Assembly (NCBI GenBank): GCA_020722765.1
Contig: DYKD01000025.1
Location: 1-40,478 of the forward strand
From: Brevinema andersonii
Lineage (GTDB): Bacteria > Spirochaetota > DYKD01
Direction of reading: 5' to 3'
DNA: 40,478 bases
The notes under the pieces were generated by a model. That model did no database searches and was not told the origin of the DNA. It was given only the letters and a program-made list of their open reading frames with translations. Positions 1-8,050 of this stretch are shown in pieces; position 1 is the stretch's first letter; each line of letters opens with the position of its first letter. The translations under genes and the position numbers were made by a program.

Positions 1-33
1 AAAAAATGAAGACATTGTCCCTTCTTAAAAAAT

Positions 34-62
34 TTGACTTCATTACTTAAATCAATTATATT
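34..62 (+). promoter_or_regulatory. Promoter of ilvC (TTGACT-N17-TATATT)
   Basis: A TTGACT -35 box (34-39) and a TATATT -10 box (57-62) are separated by 17 bp. A start near 69 would leave a leader of about 48 nt containing the AAGGAG ribosome binding site at 105-110. The same two hexamers at the same spacing precede leuA and the operon at 10534, which raises confidence. Assignment is by motif only. Confidence 0.55.
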
Positions 63-116
63 ATAACCCACATTTATTGACAGTCCATATTTGGATTCTA
101 TCATAAGGAGATACGA

Positions 117-1217
117 ATGGCAAAAATCAAGTTTGGTAATGAAATGGAAACAGTTGTAACGCGGAAGGAGTTCCCTCTCGCAAAGGCACGCAAAGTGCTC
201 AAGAATGAAACAATCGCCATTATCGGTTATGGTGTGCAAGGGCCTGCCCAGTCACTTAACCTAAGAGACAACGGGTTCAACGTTATCATAGGTCAGGCAA
301 AATCTTTCAAGAAAGATTGGGATCGTGCGATTAAAGATGGCTGGAAACCTGGCAAGACATTGTTCGATATCGAAGAAGCTGTAAAGAAAGCGACGATCAT
401 AGAGTTCCTTGTTTCTGACGCTGCACAACGAGTGATCTGGCCGACAATCAAGAAGAACCTGAAAGATGGCGACGCTCTCTATTTCTCACACGGGTTCTCC
501 ATCACATACAAAGACCAAACCAATGTGATTCCTCCCAAAAATGTCGATGTCATCCTCGTTGCACCAAAGGGATCAGGATTGAATGTTCGCAGGAATTTCC
601 TTTCTGGAGCTGGCATCAACTCATCGTTCGGAGTATTCCAGGATTACACTGGTCGCGCAGAAGAGAGAGCCATTGCTCTTGGAATCGGAATCGGTTCAGG
701 GTACCTTTTTCCGACAACTTTCGAGAAAGAGGTTTATAGCGATCTCACAGGAGAACGCGGTGTGCTTATGGGTGGACTCGCTGGCATGATGCAGGCGCAG
801 TATGATGTGCTCCGCAAACATGGGCATAGCCCAAGTGAGGCTTTCAATGAAACTGTGGAAGAACTTACACAGTCTCTTATCCGCTTAGTTGATGAGAACG
901 GTATGGATTGGATGTACGCAAACTGTTCCACAACAGCCCAGCATGGAGCTTTGAAGTGGAGACCCATTTTCTACAAGGCCAATCTTCCTGTGTTCGAACA
1001 GCTTTATAAGTCCGTGAAAACGGGACAGGAGACAAAAGAAGTTATCCGCGATTGTGGCGGTCCTGGATATCAGCAGTATCTAGGGAAGAAACTTGCAGAA
1101 ATACATAATAATGAAATGTGGCTAGCAGGCGCAGCAGCACGCAACTTAAGACCCAAAGAAGGCGTTAAAGCCAAAGGGAAATCCGTCAAAGGTGTTTCTG
1201 GTAGGGACTCAAACTAA
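117..1217 (+). CDS. ilvC: Ketol-acid reductoisomerase
   Basis: Catalyses the NADPH-dependent isomeroreduction of acetolactate or acetohydroxybutyrate, the second common step of valine, leucine and isoleucine synthesis, in the cytosol. The Rossmann motif GYGVQG lies at about residues 37-42. The all-helical domain shows the metal and substrate signature EVYSDLTGERGVLMGG, then SEAFNETVEELTQSL and NGMDWMYANCSTTA. At 366 residues it is longer than the common 330-residue class I enzyme. The C-terminal half reads like the fungal/Bacteroidetes branch, and the lysine-rich tail (KAKGKSVKG) is lineage specific. The ATG is fixed by AAGGAG six bases upstream. It is flanked by its own promoter and a strong terminator, so it appears monocistronic. 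ilvB, ilvN and ilvD are not in the window. Confidence 0.96.
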   Translation: MAKIKFGNEMETVVTRKEFPLAKARKVLKNETIAIIGYGVQGPAQSLNLRDNGFNVIIGQAKSFKKDWDRAIKDGWKPGKTLFDIEEAVKKATIIEFLVSDAAQRVIWPTIKKNLKDGDALYFSHGFSITYKDQTNVIPPKNVDVILVAPKGSGLNVRRNFLSGAGINSSFGVFQDYTGRAEERAIALGIGIGSGYLFPTTFEKEVYSDLTGERGVLMGGLAGMMQAQYDVLRKHGHSPSEAFNETVEELTQSLIRLVDENGMDWMYANCSTTAQHGALKWRPIFYKANLPVFEQLYKSVKTGQETKEVIRDCGGPGYQQYLGKKLAEIHNNEMWLAGAAARNLRPKEGVKAKGKSVKGVSGRDSN

Positions 1218-1245
1218 CAATAACACTTTCTGAATGAAAACTAAC

Positions 1246-1279
1246 AAAGCGGACCCTTTAAAAGGTTCGCTTTTTTTTT
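1246..1279 (+). terminator. Rho-independent terminator after ilvC
   Basis: AAAGCGGACC and GGTTCGCTTT form a GC-containing stem with one G-T wobble around a CTTTAAAA-type loop, followed directly by nine T residues. It starts about 30 bases after the ilvC stop and separates ilvC from the leuA promoter. Confidence 0.85.
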
Positions 1280-1328
1280 GAAGTGAAGAAACATTCAAAA
1301 GCAGGAGTGCTAAAAAAATGTAGGGCTT

Positions 1329-1357
1329 TTGACTTTTGAAAGGATTGAGAATATATT
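1329..1357 (+). promoter_or_regulatory. Promoter of leuA (TTGACT-N17-TATATT)
   Basis: TTGACT at 1329-1334 and TATATT at 1352-1357 are exactly 17 bp apart. The predicted transcript starts near 1364, just upstream of the GGAGAG ribosome binding site at 1368. The leader would be only about 14 nt, leaving no room for a leader peptide or T-box. Confidence 0.6.
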
Positions 1358-1377
1358 AATGACCATTGGAGAGAATC

Positions 1378-2937
1378 ATGACCACTAAAAATGAACGAAG
1401 AATTTTGGTTTTTGATACGACATTGCGTGATGGGGAACAGTCTCCTGGCGCTAGCATGACCATTGAAGGCAAATTTCGTGTGGCTCAGCAGTTGGCGAGG
1501 ATGAAGGTCGATACAATCGAGGCAGGGTTTCCTGTCTCTTCACCTGTCCAGTTTGATGCTGTAAAATTGATTGCTCAGAAGATTAAAGGTCCCGTCATTA
1601 CAGGATTATCGAGATCCGTCAAAAAAGATATTGATGCCTGCTATGAAGCTGTCAAGTATTCAGCACGTCCAGGGATTCATACTTTCATTGCCACATCAGA
1701 TGTTCATTTAAAGCATAAATTGAACATTGGCAGGGAACGTTGTATTGAATTGGCTGTAGAAGCTGTGAAATATGCCAGGAAGAAATTGGATTACGTCCAG
1801 TTTTCAGCGGAAGATGCGACACGTACGGATTGGGCTTTCCTTGCTGATGTTGTCCGTGCTGTCATCAAAGCTGGTGCCAAAGTTGTCAATCTGCCTGATA
1901 CTGTAGGATATACTGTTCCGACTGAATATTCGAATCTGATCCATTATATTTTGGAAAATGTGCCTGAAGCGAGGGATGTGATCATCAGTGTCCATTGCCA
2001 TAACGATTTAGGTTTAGCAGTTGCCAACTCGCTTTCTGCTGTCGAGGCTGGAGCCACACAGGTGGAAGGCGCAATCAATGGGATTGGTGAGAGGGCAGGG
2101 AATGCTTCTATAGAAGAGATGGTCATGTCTTTGTATGTGCGGAGACCTCATTTCAAGGCTTATTGCAATGTGAAGACAGAGGAATTGTATAATGCCAGTA
2201 GGTTGGTGACTGCTGTGACAGGAATCCATGTCCAACCCAATAAGGCGATTGTAGGCGAGAATGCATTTTCACATGAAGCAGGAATCCATCAGGATGGCGT
2301 GTTAAAAAACAAGAAGACTTATGAAATCATGGATCCAAAAATCATTGGTGTACCGAGTAATAAGCTGATTTTGGGAAGGCACTCAGGCAAACATGGATTT
2401 TTGAAACGCGTGGAAGAGTTAGGATTGAAAATAGCAAAGACAGAAATTGAAAAATATTATGAAAAGTTCTTGGAGATTGCGGATAAGAAGAAGCAAGTCT
2501 ATGATGATGATCTGTTCACGCTTTTCAGTGAAGAGATGGAGAAGACGACAGCCACGTATGATTTGAAATACTACCATGTGCTGAGCGGGAACAGCATCAT
2601 CCCCAATGCGATTGTAACACTTGTGAAAGCAGGAGAAGCGGTGACTGCAAGTTCCATAGGCGATGGTCCCGTTGATGCCGTTTACAGTGTGATTAAAAAG
2701 ATTACAGGGCTTGATGTGAAACTTATGGATTACAGGATCAACTCTGTAACTTCCGGTAAAGAAGCCCAAGGTGAGGTCTCTGTTGTTGTTGACATCAAGG
2801 GACGCAAATTCTCAGGGCAGAGCGCGCGGACTGATATTGTAGAAGCGAGTGCGAGGGCATTTATTTCTGCCATTAACCGATGGATTTTGACAGGAGACAG
2901 GGCTGTTAAGAAGGTAAAAAAAATCAAGAAAAAATGA
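1378..2937 (+). CDS. leuA: 2-isopropylmalate synthase
   Basis: Condenses 2-ketoisovalerate with acetyl-CoA, the first committed step of leucine synthesis. The N-terminal TIM barrel carries FDTTLRDGEQSPGASM near residue 15, the metal-binding HCHNDLGLAVANSL, and NGIGERAGNASIEE. The C-terminal third has the LeuA regulatory dimer fold (VDAVYSVIKKITG, SVTSGKEAQGEVSV), so feedback control by leucine is expected. Length, 519 residues, is normal for the bacterial type. The ORF track begins at a TTG (1366), but ATG 1378 has GGAGAG at 1368-1373 and is preferred. The C-terminus is unusually lysine-rich. Homocitrate or citramalate synthase are less likely given leuC and leuD downstream. Confidence 0.94.
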   Translation: MTTKNERRILVFDTTLRDGEQSPGASMTIEGKFRVAQQLARMKVDTIEAGFPVSSPVQFDAVKLIAQKIKGPVITGLSRSVKKDIDACYEAVKYSARPGIHTFIATSDVHLKHKLNIGRERCIELAVEAVKYARKKLDYVQFSAEDATRTDWAFLADVVRAVIKAGAKVVNLPDTVGYTVPTEYSNLIHYILENVPEARDVIISVHCHNDLGLAVANSLSAVEAGATQVEGAINGIGERAGNASIEEMVMSLYVRRPHFKAYCNVKTEELYNASRLVTAVTGIHVQPNKAIVGENAFSHEAGIHQDGVLKNKKTYEIMDPKIIGVPSNKLILGRHSGKHGFLKRVEELGLKIAKTEIEKYYEKFLEIADKKKQVYDDDLFTLFSEEMEKTTATYDLKYYHVLSGNSIIPNAIVTLVKAGEAVTASSIGDGPVDAVYSVIKKITGLDVKLMDYRINSVTSGKEAQGEVSVVVDIKGRKFSGQSARTDIVEASARAFISAINRWILTGDRAVKKVKKIKKK

Positions 2938-2941
2938 TGAC

Positions 2942-3000
2942 CCACCCCACCTCGTGAACTCGGTGCCCCTCCCTTTAGAGGGAGGGGTAGGGGAGGGTCG
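2942..3000. repeat. GC-rich palindromic element between leuA and leuC
   Basis: The 100-bp gap holds a perfect 9-bp stem, CCCCTCCCT-TTAG-AGGGAGGGG (2966-2987). Outer arms (GACCCaCCCC and GGGGaGGGTC) extend it imperfectly, and a smaller CACC/GGTG arm lies inside. The G/C composition contrasts sharply with the AT-rich flanks. It resembles REP-type dispersed palindromes. It is the only copy in this window and has no T-run, so it could attenuate or stabilise the leuA-leuC transcript rather than end it. Confidence 0.6.
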
Positions 3001-3039
3001 GAACTATCTTGATTATAAAATTTATAAAGGATAAATATC

Positions 3040-4329
3040 ATGGGCAAGACGATTGCGGAAAAGATATTTGACGCTCATTTGGTCGATCAACCTTTTCCAG
3101 AAAGTTATGTATTGAAATTGGACCGTGTATTTTGTCATGAGATCACAACCCCCATTGCCATAACCGATTTGCAAGCACGGGGAATGGATCGAGTGTTTGA
3201 TGCAAGCAAGATCAAGGCAGTCATTGACCATGTCACACCTGCGAAAGATTCCAAAACAGCAGAGCAGGGGAAAATCATGCGTGACTGGGCTCGCAGGCAC
3301 AATATCAAGGATTTTTTTGATATCGGGCAGAATGGTGTTTGCCATGCATTATTTCCCGAGAAGGGTTTTGTGCGTCCCGGTTTTACAATCATCATGGGCG
3401 ATTCACATACTTGCACGCATGGAGCTTTTGGTGCTTTCGCCGCTGGTGTGGGAACAACAGATCTGGAAGTGGGTATCCTCAAAGGTGTTTGTTCTTTCAG
3501 GTATCCCAAAACTATCAAGTTTGTTTTGAAAGGGAAATTGCCAGCCGGTGTATATGCCAAAGATGCCATCCTCTTTGTTATCTCGCAGATTGGGGTGAAT
3601 GGTGCTACTGATCACGTTATGGAATTCACTGGATCCGTTGTCGATGCGATGACCATGGAGAGCCGTATGACACTTTGCAATATGGCGATTGAAGCCGGTG
3701 GAACAAGTGGCATCTGTTATCCTGATATGGCAACTGTGGAATTCCTATGGGATTTCATCAAAGCTGATTATTCCTCAAAAGAAGAGGCTCTGAAGGATTT
3801 CTCAAAATGGGTTTCAGATCCGGATGCAAAGTATGAGAAAGTGTTGGAATATGATCTTTCGAAACTTGAACCTATGGTTACATTCGGGTATAAGCCCGAT
3901 CAGGTCAAGAGTGTAAAAGAGATGTCTGGCACGCCAGTGGATCAGGTTTATATTGGCAGTTGCACTAATGGGAGGATTGAAGATTTGCGCATTGTAGCAG
4001 GGATTTTGAAAGGGAAGAAAGTTTCTGATAAGATCCGAGTCGTCCTTTCACCAGCCACTCCCAAAATCTATCAGATGGCTTTGAAAGAAGGTCTGATTGA
4101 CATATTTATGGAAGCAGGAGTGTGTGTAACCAATCCCACTTGTGGCGCCTGTTTGGGAATGTCCAACGGCGTTTTGGCAAATGGGGAAGTCTGCGCTTCC
4201 ACCACTAACCGCAACTTCAACGGACGCATGGGCAAGGGTGGAATGGTCCATCTGATGAGCCCAGCCACTGCTGCAGCAACAGCTTTGGAAGGTAAGATTG
4301 TGAATTCCCCGCTGTTTGCGGGAAAATAG
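3040..4329 (+). CDS. leuC: 3-isopropylmalate dehydratase, large subunit
   Basis: The iron-sulfur subunit of isopropylmalate isomerase, converting 2- to 3-isopropylmalate with LeuD. Aconitase-family motifs are visible: GDSHTCTHGAFGAFAAGVG near residue 125, and the cluster cysteines in YIGSCTNGR near 305 and NPTCGACLGM near 365. At 429 residues it belongs to the shorter archaeal-type LeuC/HacA class rather than the 466-residue enterobacterial form. AAAGGA eight bases upstream supports the ATG. It is followed 16 bp later by leuD. Homoaconitase is an alternative substrate class in this family, but leuA, leuD and leuB in the same region favour leucine synthesis. Confidence 0.93.
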   Translation: MGKTIAEKIFDAHLVDQPFPESYVLKLDRVFCHEITTPIAITDLQARGMDRVFDASKIKAVIDHVTPAKDSKTAEQGKIMRDWARRHNIKDFFDIGQNGVCHALFPEKGFVRPGFTIIMGDSHTCTHGAFGAFAAGVGTTDLEVGILKGVCSFRYPKTIKFVLKGKLPAGVYAKDAILFVISQIGVNGATDHVMEFTGSVVDAMTMESRMTLCNMAIEAGGTSGICYPDMATVEFLWDFIKADYSSKEEALKDFSKWVSDPDAKYEKVLEYDLSKLEPMVTFGYKPDQVKSVKEMSGTPVDQVYIGSCTNGRIEDLRIVAGILKGKKVSDKIRVVLSPATPKIYQMALKEGLIDIFMEAGVCVTNPTCGACLGMSNGVLANGEVCASTTNRNFNGRMGKGGMVHLMSPATAAATALEGKIVNSPLFAGK

Positions 4330-4345
4330 GAACTGGAGAATTTTT

Positions 4346-4870
4346 ATGAAAACATTTCAAGGGAAAATATTATTCCTGGATAGATCTGATATCAATACAG
4401 ATGAGATTATCCCTGCGAAATATTTAACAGAAATAACAAAAGAGGCTCTCAAACCATACTGTTTGGAAGATCTGAAATTACCAGGCTTTGATCCTAAGAA
4501 GGATGTGGCAGGAAAAGCTGCGGTCATCACACGTTCCAATTTCGGATGTGGATCTTCGCGAGAACATGCACCCTGGGCATTGGAAGTGAATGGAATCTGT
4601 ACAGTGATTGCAGAAAGTTATGCGCGAATTTTCAGGCAGAACATGTTCAATGGCGGGATGCTTGCTATTGAACTTCCCAAAGAGACCATTGACAAGCTGT
4701 TCAAGGAATTCGCTGGAAAAGACGCTTCCCTCAGTGTTGATGTTGAAGCAGAGACTTTTGAAATCGAAGCTGCAGGCAAGAAGGAGAAGGTCTCTTTCAA
4801 ACTGGCAGGTTTTGATAAAGCTCTTGTGAAATCCGAGGGCTGGGTCGGGTATGCGGACAGGAATTATTGA
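4346..4870 (+). CDS. leuD: 3-isopropylmalate dehydratase, small subunit
   Basis: The swivel-domain partner of LeuC. The signature SNFGCGSSREHAPWAL is present near residue 65, as are the N-terminal DINTDEIIPAKYL and IIPAKYLTE-type strands. The length of 174 residues fits the archaeal-type small subunit that pairs with a LeuC of about 430 residues. The ORF track starts at TTG 4316 inside leuC. ATG 4346 has CTGGAG upstream and is chosen. The last 234 coding bases and about 39 bases beyond the stop are repeated at 7685-7957, suggesting that the 3' end took part in an insertion or duplication event. No clear terminator follows. Confidence 0.93.
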   Translation: MKTFQGKILFLDRSDINTDEIIPAKYLTEITKEALKPYCLEDLKLPGFDPKKDVAGKAAVITRSNFGCGSSREHAPWALEVNGICTVIAESYARIFRQNMFNGGMLAIELPKETIDKLFKEFAGKDASLSVDVEAETFEIEAAGKKEKVSFKLAGFDKALVKSEGWVGYADRNY

Positions 4871-5135
4871 GTCATTTTTTTTCTGAAATTGAATTGATTA
4901 ATCCACGAAGGTCTGACTAAAAAGTGAAGGTTACGACCCAAGCTGATTCCGGATCAGTGAATCTTTGTATATCCAAATATTTGAAAATGCAGTTGGGATT
5001 GGAACTTATTTATCTGAAAGAGGTTGTTCTTGATGGTTGTCATTTTTTCGTGGCTTAATGCAAAACTTCTTAATATAAAAACAAGCAAAAATGACAGGTC
5101 GAGGGTTGACCGAAACTTTTAAGGGTTAAGGCTTT
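4871..5135. other. Intergenic stretch after leuD
   Basis: A 265-bp gap. The first 39 bases are also present after the leuD fragment near 7919-7957. A near-palindrome CTGATTCCGGATCAG lies at 4943-4957. At about 5082-5110 the string AAACAAGCAAAAATGACAGG followed by TTGAC resembles the region just upstream of the promoter of repeat copy D (10459-10491), suggesting a remnant of the same family. I see no gene and no convincing -10 box. Confidence 0.4.
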
Positions 5136-6437
5136 ATGATGGAATCAAAGATGGTGTATACAACTGAGGTCCCTCTTCTCAGAAGCTGTGATGTTCTGGT
5201 TTGCGGAGCAGGGCCGGCTGGAATAGCTGCGGCAGTGACTGCTGCAAGATCAGGACTTGATACGGTACTTCTTGAGCGGTTCGGGATGGTTGGTGGTAGT
5301 ATAACTATCGGCAATGTCACAACGTTGATGGGAACAAGTACCCCGGGAGGGATTTGGCAAGAAGTAATGAGCTTGCTGGGGGCTCCCGATGGCCAATTCG
5401 CGATTGATCCTGAACGGGCAAAGATAGTATTGCTCCAATTGATTGAAGCTTCAGGAGCCCAACTCCATCTTTTGACTCCTATCATAGACACGGTTATGAA
5501 CAATAGAATTCTTGAAGGAGTGATTGCACTCACTCCTCAAGGTCCCATGGTGTATAGGGCAAAAAGGATTATTGATGCTACTGGCGATGGATACGTTGCA
5601 TATAGAAGTGGTTGCGTAACTGAGTATGGAAGAAAAGAGGACGGATTGGTTCAACCAGTCAGCCTGTGTTTTCATATTCGGGGTGTAGACCCTTCCTGTA
5701 ATCTGGTCTGCCGTCATGAGGAAGATGATACCCTTTTATCTACAGGAAAATCTTATCTGACTGTATGCAAGGAAGCTGCTGCATCAGGAAAGCTTCCAGC
5801 TCATGTAACCATTGTTCGGCTCTATCCCTCGGCTGAGAGAAAAGGGGAGTATCTTGTTAATGCCACCCAAGTTGGTGCTGTCGATACACTGAGTGCAGAT
5901 GCACTTACTAAAGCTGAAATTGCTTTGCGAAGTCAGATGCAGAAGGTTGTTGCTTTCCTAAAGGAACAAGTCCCTGGTTTCAGTGCCATAGAAATAGCCT
6001 CATCTCCATCCTCAATTGGGATACGTGAGAGTCGCAGAATCATTGGGCATTATATTCTTACTGGTGAAGATGTACTAAAGGGAAGAATGTTCACAGATGT
6101 GGTAGTGCATCAGGCCTCATTCCCGATAGATATTCACAATCCGACCGGTGGTGGACAAGCAGAAAAGGACGGGTTACCCCATCAGTGTCAACCATATGAT
6201 ATTCCTTTACGCTCTCTCATTCCTCTATGAGTGCAACATCTTGTTCTGAGTGGACGGAATATTAGTGGTGATCATAGAGCGTTAGCCTCTTATCGAGTAA
6301 TGAACATAGCTATGTCAATTGGTCAAGTAGCAGCAGTTATCGCACAAGTATCCCTGCAGTCAGATGTGGATGTTTCACAAGTTTCTCGTGAAGCGGTTCA
6401 AGAAGTACTCATAGGGCTTGGATGCAAACTGTTTTAA
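5136..6437 (+). pseudogene. FAD-dependent oxidoreductase with an in-frame TGA
   Basis: An FAD-binding oxidoreductase of the FAD_oxidored (PF12831) kind. The N-terminal dinucleotide motif CGAGPAGIAAAVTAARSG lies near residue 25, followed by an LLERFGMVGG loop, the second FAD motif DATGDGYVAYRSG near 148, and a C-terminal NIAMSIGQVAAVIAQ helix. The frame is open to a TGA at 6228-6230 after RSLIPL. It then resumes in the same frame with the expected family sequence (HLVLSGRNISGDHRAL) to a TAA at 6437. Without the TGA the product would be about 433 residues, normal for the family. The FAD fold is incomplete without the last 68 residues, so the gene is probably dead unless the TGA is read through or is an error. 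Substrate is unknown. It is the first gene of the accessory block. Confidence 0.8.
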
Positions 6438-6698
6438 AAAGGAAATAAACTCATCAATATTACCCATACAGTCCAAGAAAATTCAGAAAACATGGTTTTT
6501 ATTAAAATCTCTCCATCATCGGGAGAGGACTGCAATAATTCAAGAAGAATAAAGCTTCAGAAAAGATGTCGATGTTAGGGCAGGGAACAGGTGCCAGATC
6601 AAGTAAGCGTTTATGGTTTTAATTCATAGTTTGTAGTGATGTTTTCCTATCAGTCTCAAATTTAGTGTTGCTTTCTCTGAAAAAAAACTAAAACTAAA

Positions 6699-6719
6699 AA
6701 CTATGAACTACGAACTATG
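6699..6719. repeat. Heptamer tandem repeat (3 units) in copy A
   Basis: Three consecutive 7-bp units, AACTATG/AACTACG. The matching array in copy C has six units. An inverted arm at 6625-6636 (CATAGTTTGTAG) could pair with the array. Confidence 0.8.
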
Positions 6720-6732
6720 AATTTCTTCAGGC

Positions 6733-6761
6733 TTGAAAACGACGCAGATCTATGGTATATT
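6733..6761 (+). promoter_or_regulatory. Promoter inside repeat copy A
   Basis: TTGAAA (6733-6738) and TATATT (6756-6761) are 17 bp apart, followed by AAGAGGA and ATG. The same arrangement is found in copy C (9131-9159), and with TTGACT in copy D. It would drive transcription toward the reverse-strand genes, giving antisense RNA across them. Confidence 0.5.
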
Positions 6762-6892
6762 GTGACCAAGAGGAACATGATGGATCTTAGCAGAACTTTT
6801 TGTGGTGGTAGGTGGAGCGATCGGTTCACAGAAGGAGAGATTTGGGATAATTTTTCAGGCAGATTGGGAAAAGCGAATTCCTGTAATGTAGT

Positions 6893-7171
6893 TTAGGCTT
6901 CCAACCATTCTGGGTATGGTTCGCCAGTAGAATCATGATATAATGTTTCTGGGGCAATATCTATCTGCCCATCCTTCCAACATAGAATCCCATCTGCAAT
7001 TTTAAAGTTTCTGAAAAGTTCAGGATTATCCCGAAGTTCAGAATAGACACCTGTTTTTGAAAAATATTGGCTAAAATCAAGTTGTCCTGTTTTACCGTTT
7101 TGAAATTTTATTTTTAATTCAAAACCAGTTACATATTCAGCGGAAATGACATCGTAATCAACGAGTTCCAT
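6893..7171 (-). CDS. DUF2442 family protein, putative antitoxin
   Basis: A 92-residue protein beginning MELVDYDVISAEYV and containing the DUF2442 pattern of two beta strands, LDFSQYF, ELFRNFKI and a final ICWKDGQIDIAPETLY strand. Members of this family usually sit beside DUF4160 genes and the pair is regarded as a type II toxin-antitoxin-like module. The ORF track starts upstream at 7267. The ATG at 7171 has AGGAGGAG directly before it and is clearly better. It starts 8 bp after the DUF4160 stop, so the two are co-transcribed. Its stop is only about 10 bp from the end of repeat copy A. Confidence 0.8.
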   Translation of the reverse strand: MELVDYDVISAEYVTGFELKIKFQNGKTGQLDFSQYFSKTGVYSELRDNPELFRNFKIADGILCWKDGQIDIAPETLYHDSTGEPYPEWLEA

Positions 7172-7179
7172 ATCTCCTC

Positions 7180-7437
7180 CTATTCTAAGGGAGCAATTTT
7201 GAACATATTGCCGTTTTTCGAGGCTTCCCATTCTCGAATCAATTCTTCTTTGTGGAGAGCCGCCCATTCAACGATAAGTGCTAAAGCCTTTGGTGGAAAA
7301 GAGCCTTTGAGAATGGACAAATCTGATATACGTATAGCTATCCGATATTCGCCATATTCAGCGTGAAAATGTGGTGGTTTGTGATCGTTAAAAAGCATTT
7401 TGATGATAATACCAAAAAATCTTGAAATCTCGGGCAT
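7180..7437 (-). CDS. DUF4160 family protein, putative toxin partner
   Basis: An 85-residue protein with the family hallmarks: MPEISRFFGIIIKMLFNDH, then PPHFHAEYG and a C-terminal ALIVEWAALHKEELIREWEA helix. The HFH cluster and the conserved W..H..EL..W residues are the recognisable features. Biochemical activity is not established. The pairing with DUF2442 suggests a toxin-antitoxin or regulatory pair. ATG 7437 is chosen over the longer ORF (7536) because GGAAGTGAG precedes it and family members start here. First gene of a two-gene reverse-strand operon with its own promoter. Confidence 0.8.
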   Translation of the reverse strand: MPEISRFFGIIIKMLFNDHKPPHFHAEYGEYRIAIRISDLSILKGSFPPKALALIVEWAALHKEELIREWEASKNGNMFKIAPLE

Positions 7438-7464
7438 ATTCTCACTTCCTTCAGTTGCTGAATG

Positions 7465-7493
7465 ATGATAGTCATTTATTCTTATTGTTTCAA
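7465..7493 (-). promoter_or_regulatory. Promoter of the DUF4160/DUF2442 pair
   Basis: On the reverse strand, TTGAAA (7488-7493) and TATCAT (7465-7470) are 17 bp apart, placing a start about 20 nt upstream of the ATG at 7437. Confidence 0.5.
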
Positions 7494-7582
7494 CTTTTTT
7501 CAATTTTCTCATTTTCGGATGACATTCAGAATGCACCTTTTAGTTTCCTTGCGATCGACTTTTGTGGATAGGGGGCCTTACT

Positions 7583-7610
7583 GGCAAGCTTTCCACTTAA
7601 AAAGGTTGCC
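7583..7610. other. Imperfect hairpin upstream of the leuD fragment
   Basis: GGCAAGCTTT and AAAGGTTGCC pair with one mismatch around a CCACTTAA loop, followed by a C-run. It lies in the 190-bp stretch between the DUF4160 promoter and the leuD fragment, in which I find no gene. Function unknown. Confidence 0.4.
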
Positions 7611-7684
7611 CCCCCTGAAAAATGATTCTGGTATTGAAGAGCATTCGTCCTGATGCATTGCCAGGTAATCTTTTTATTTTACGC

Positions 7685-7918
7685 CAGAACATGTTCAATG
7701 GCGGGATGCTTGCTATTGAACTTCCCAAAGAGACCATTGACAAGCTGTTCAAGGAATTCGCTGGAAAAGACGCTTCCCTCAGTGTTGATGTTGAAGCAGA
7801 GACTTTTGAAATCGATGCTGTAGGCAAGAAGGAGAAGGTTTCTTTCAAACTGGCAGGTTTTGACAAGGCGCTTGTGAAATCCGAGGGCTGGGTCGGGTAT
7901 GCGGACAGGAATTATTGA
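7685..7918 (+). pseudogene. 3' fragment of leuD (duplicate)
   Basis: This stretch encodes the last 77 residues of LeuD (from QNMFNGGMLAIEL to GYADRNY and the TGA). It aligns to 4637-4870 without gaps at a constant offset of 3048. I count six base differences. Four are silent third-position changes and two change residues (Glu to Asp, Ala to Val). Similarity continues past the stop to about 7957. There is no start region and no catalytic N-terminal part, so it cannot be a working LeuD. Mostly silent differences suggest that both copies diverged while functional, as if one came from a related genome. Confidence 0.92.
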
Positions 7919-7957
7919 GTCTTTTTTTTCTGAAATTGAGCAGGCTAATCCACGAAA

Positions 7958-8050
7958 TTTTTTGTGGTGGTAGGTGGAGCGATCGGTTCACAGAAGGAAC
8001 GATTTTGGATGATTTTTCAGGCGGATCGGGAAAAGCGAATTCCTGTTATG
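7958..8050 (+). repeat. Repeat copy B (partial)
   Basis: Matches the 3' part of copies A and C from TTTTTGTGGTGG to GAATTCCTGTTATG, but lacks the promoter and upstream portion. It begins exactly where the leuD-downstream similarity ends. The frame VVGGAIGSQKER to EKRIPVM is open here and runs straight into the toxin-like fragment, unlike A and C. Confidence 0.8.

Larger units (their letters stand above)
6545..6882 (+). repeat. Repeat copy A (promoter plus short frame)
   Basis: A 338-bp unit nearly identical to copy C (8922-9280), apart from a few substitutions and the number of 7-bp repeats. In order it holds AAGAATAAAGCTTCAG, the conserved GATGTCGATGTTAGGGCAGGG block, an inverted arm CATAGTTTGTAG, three heptamers, a promoter, AAGAGGA, and a start ATG at 6780. 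The reading frame is shifted by one extra A (6792) relative to copy D. If corrected it reads LFVVVGGAIG then EKRIPVM. The unit ends at GAATTCCT, right next to the 3' end of the reverse-strand DUF2442 gene. Confidence 0.85.

Noticed and set aside
77-104. TTGACA-N16-TATCAT as the ilvC promoter
   Set aside because: It would start transcription at about 111, downstream of the AAGGAG ribosome binding site, so the TTGACT/TATATT pair at 34-62 is preferred.
1-1377. T-box, leucine attenuator or riboswitch before ilvC or leuA
   Set aside because: The leaders are about 48 and 14 nt, too short, with no Leu-codon-rich leader peptide.
4316-4346. Track start of leuD at TTG 4316
   Set aside because: It lies inside leuC and adds 10 residues not seen in LeuD. 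ATG 4346 has a ribosome binding site.
5136-6437. UGA recoded as an amino acid
   Set aside because: leuA, leuD, kdsD, lptB and others end in TGA at the expected family lengths, so UGA is a normal stop here.
7597-7866. Reverse-strand ORFs of 89 and 60 residues sharing sequence (7597-7866 and 4618-4800)
   Set aside because: They are the antisense of the duplicated leuD segment and match only because that DNA is duplicated.
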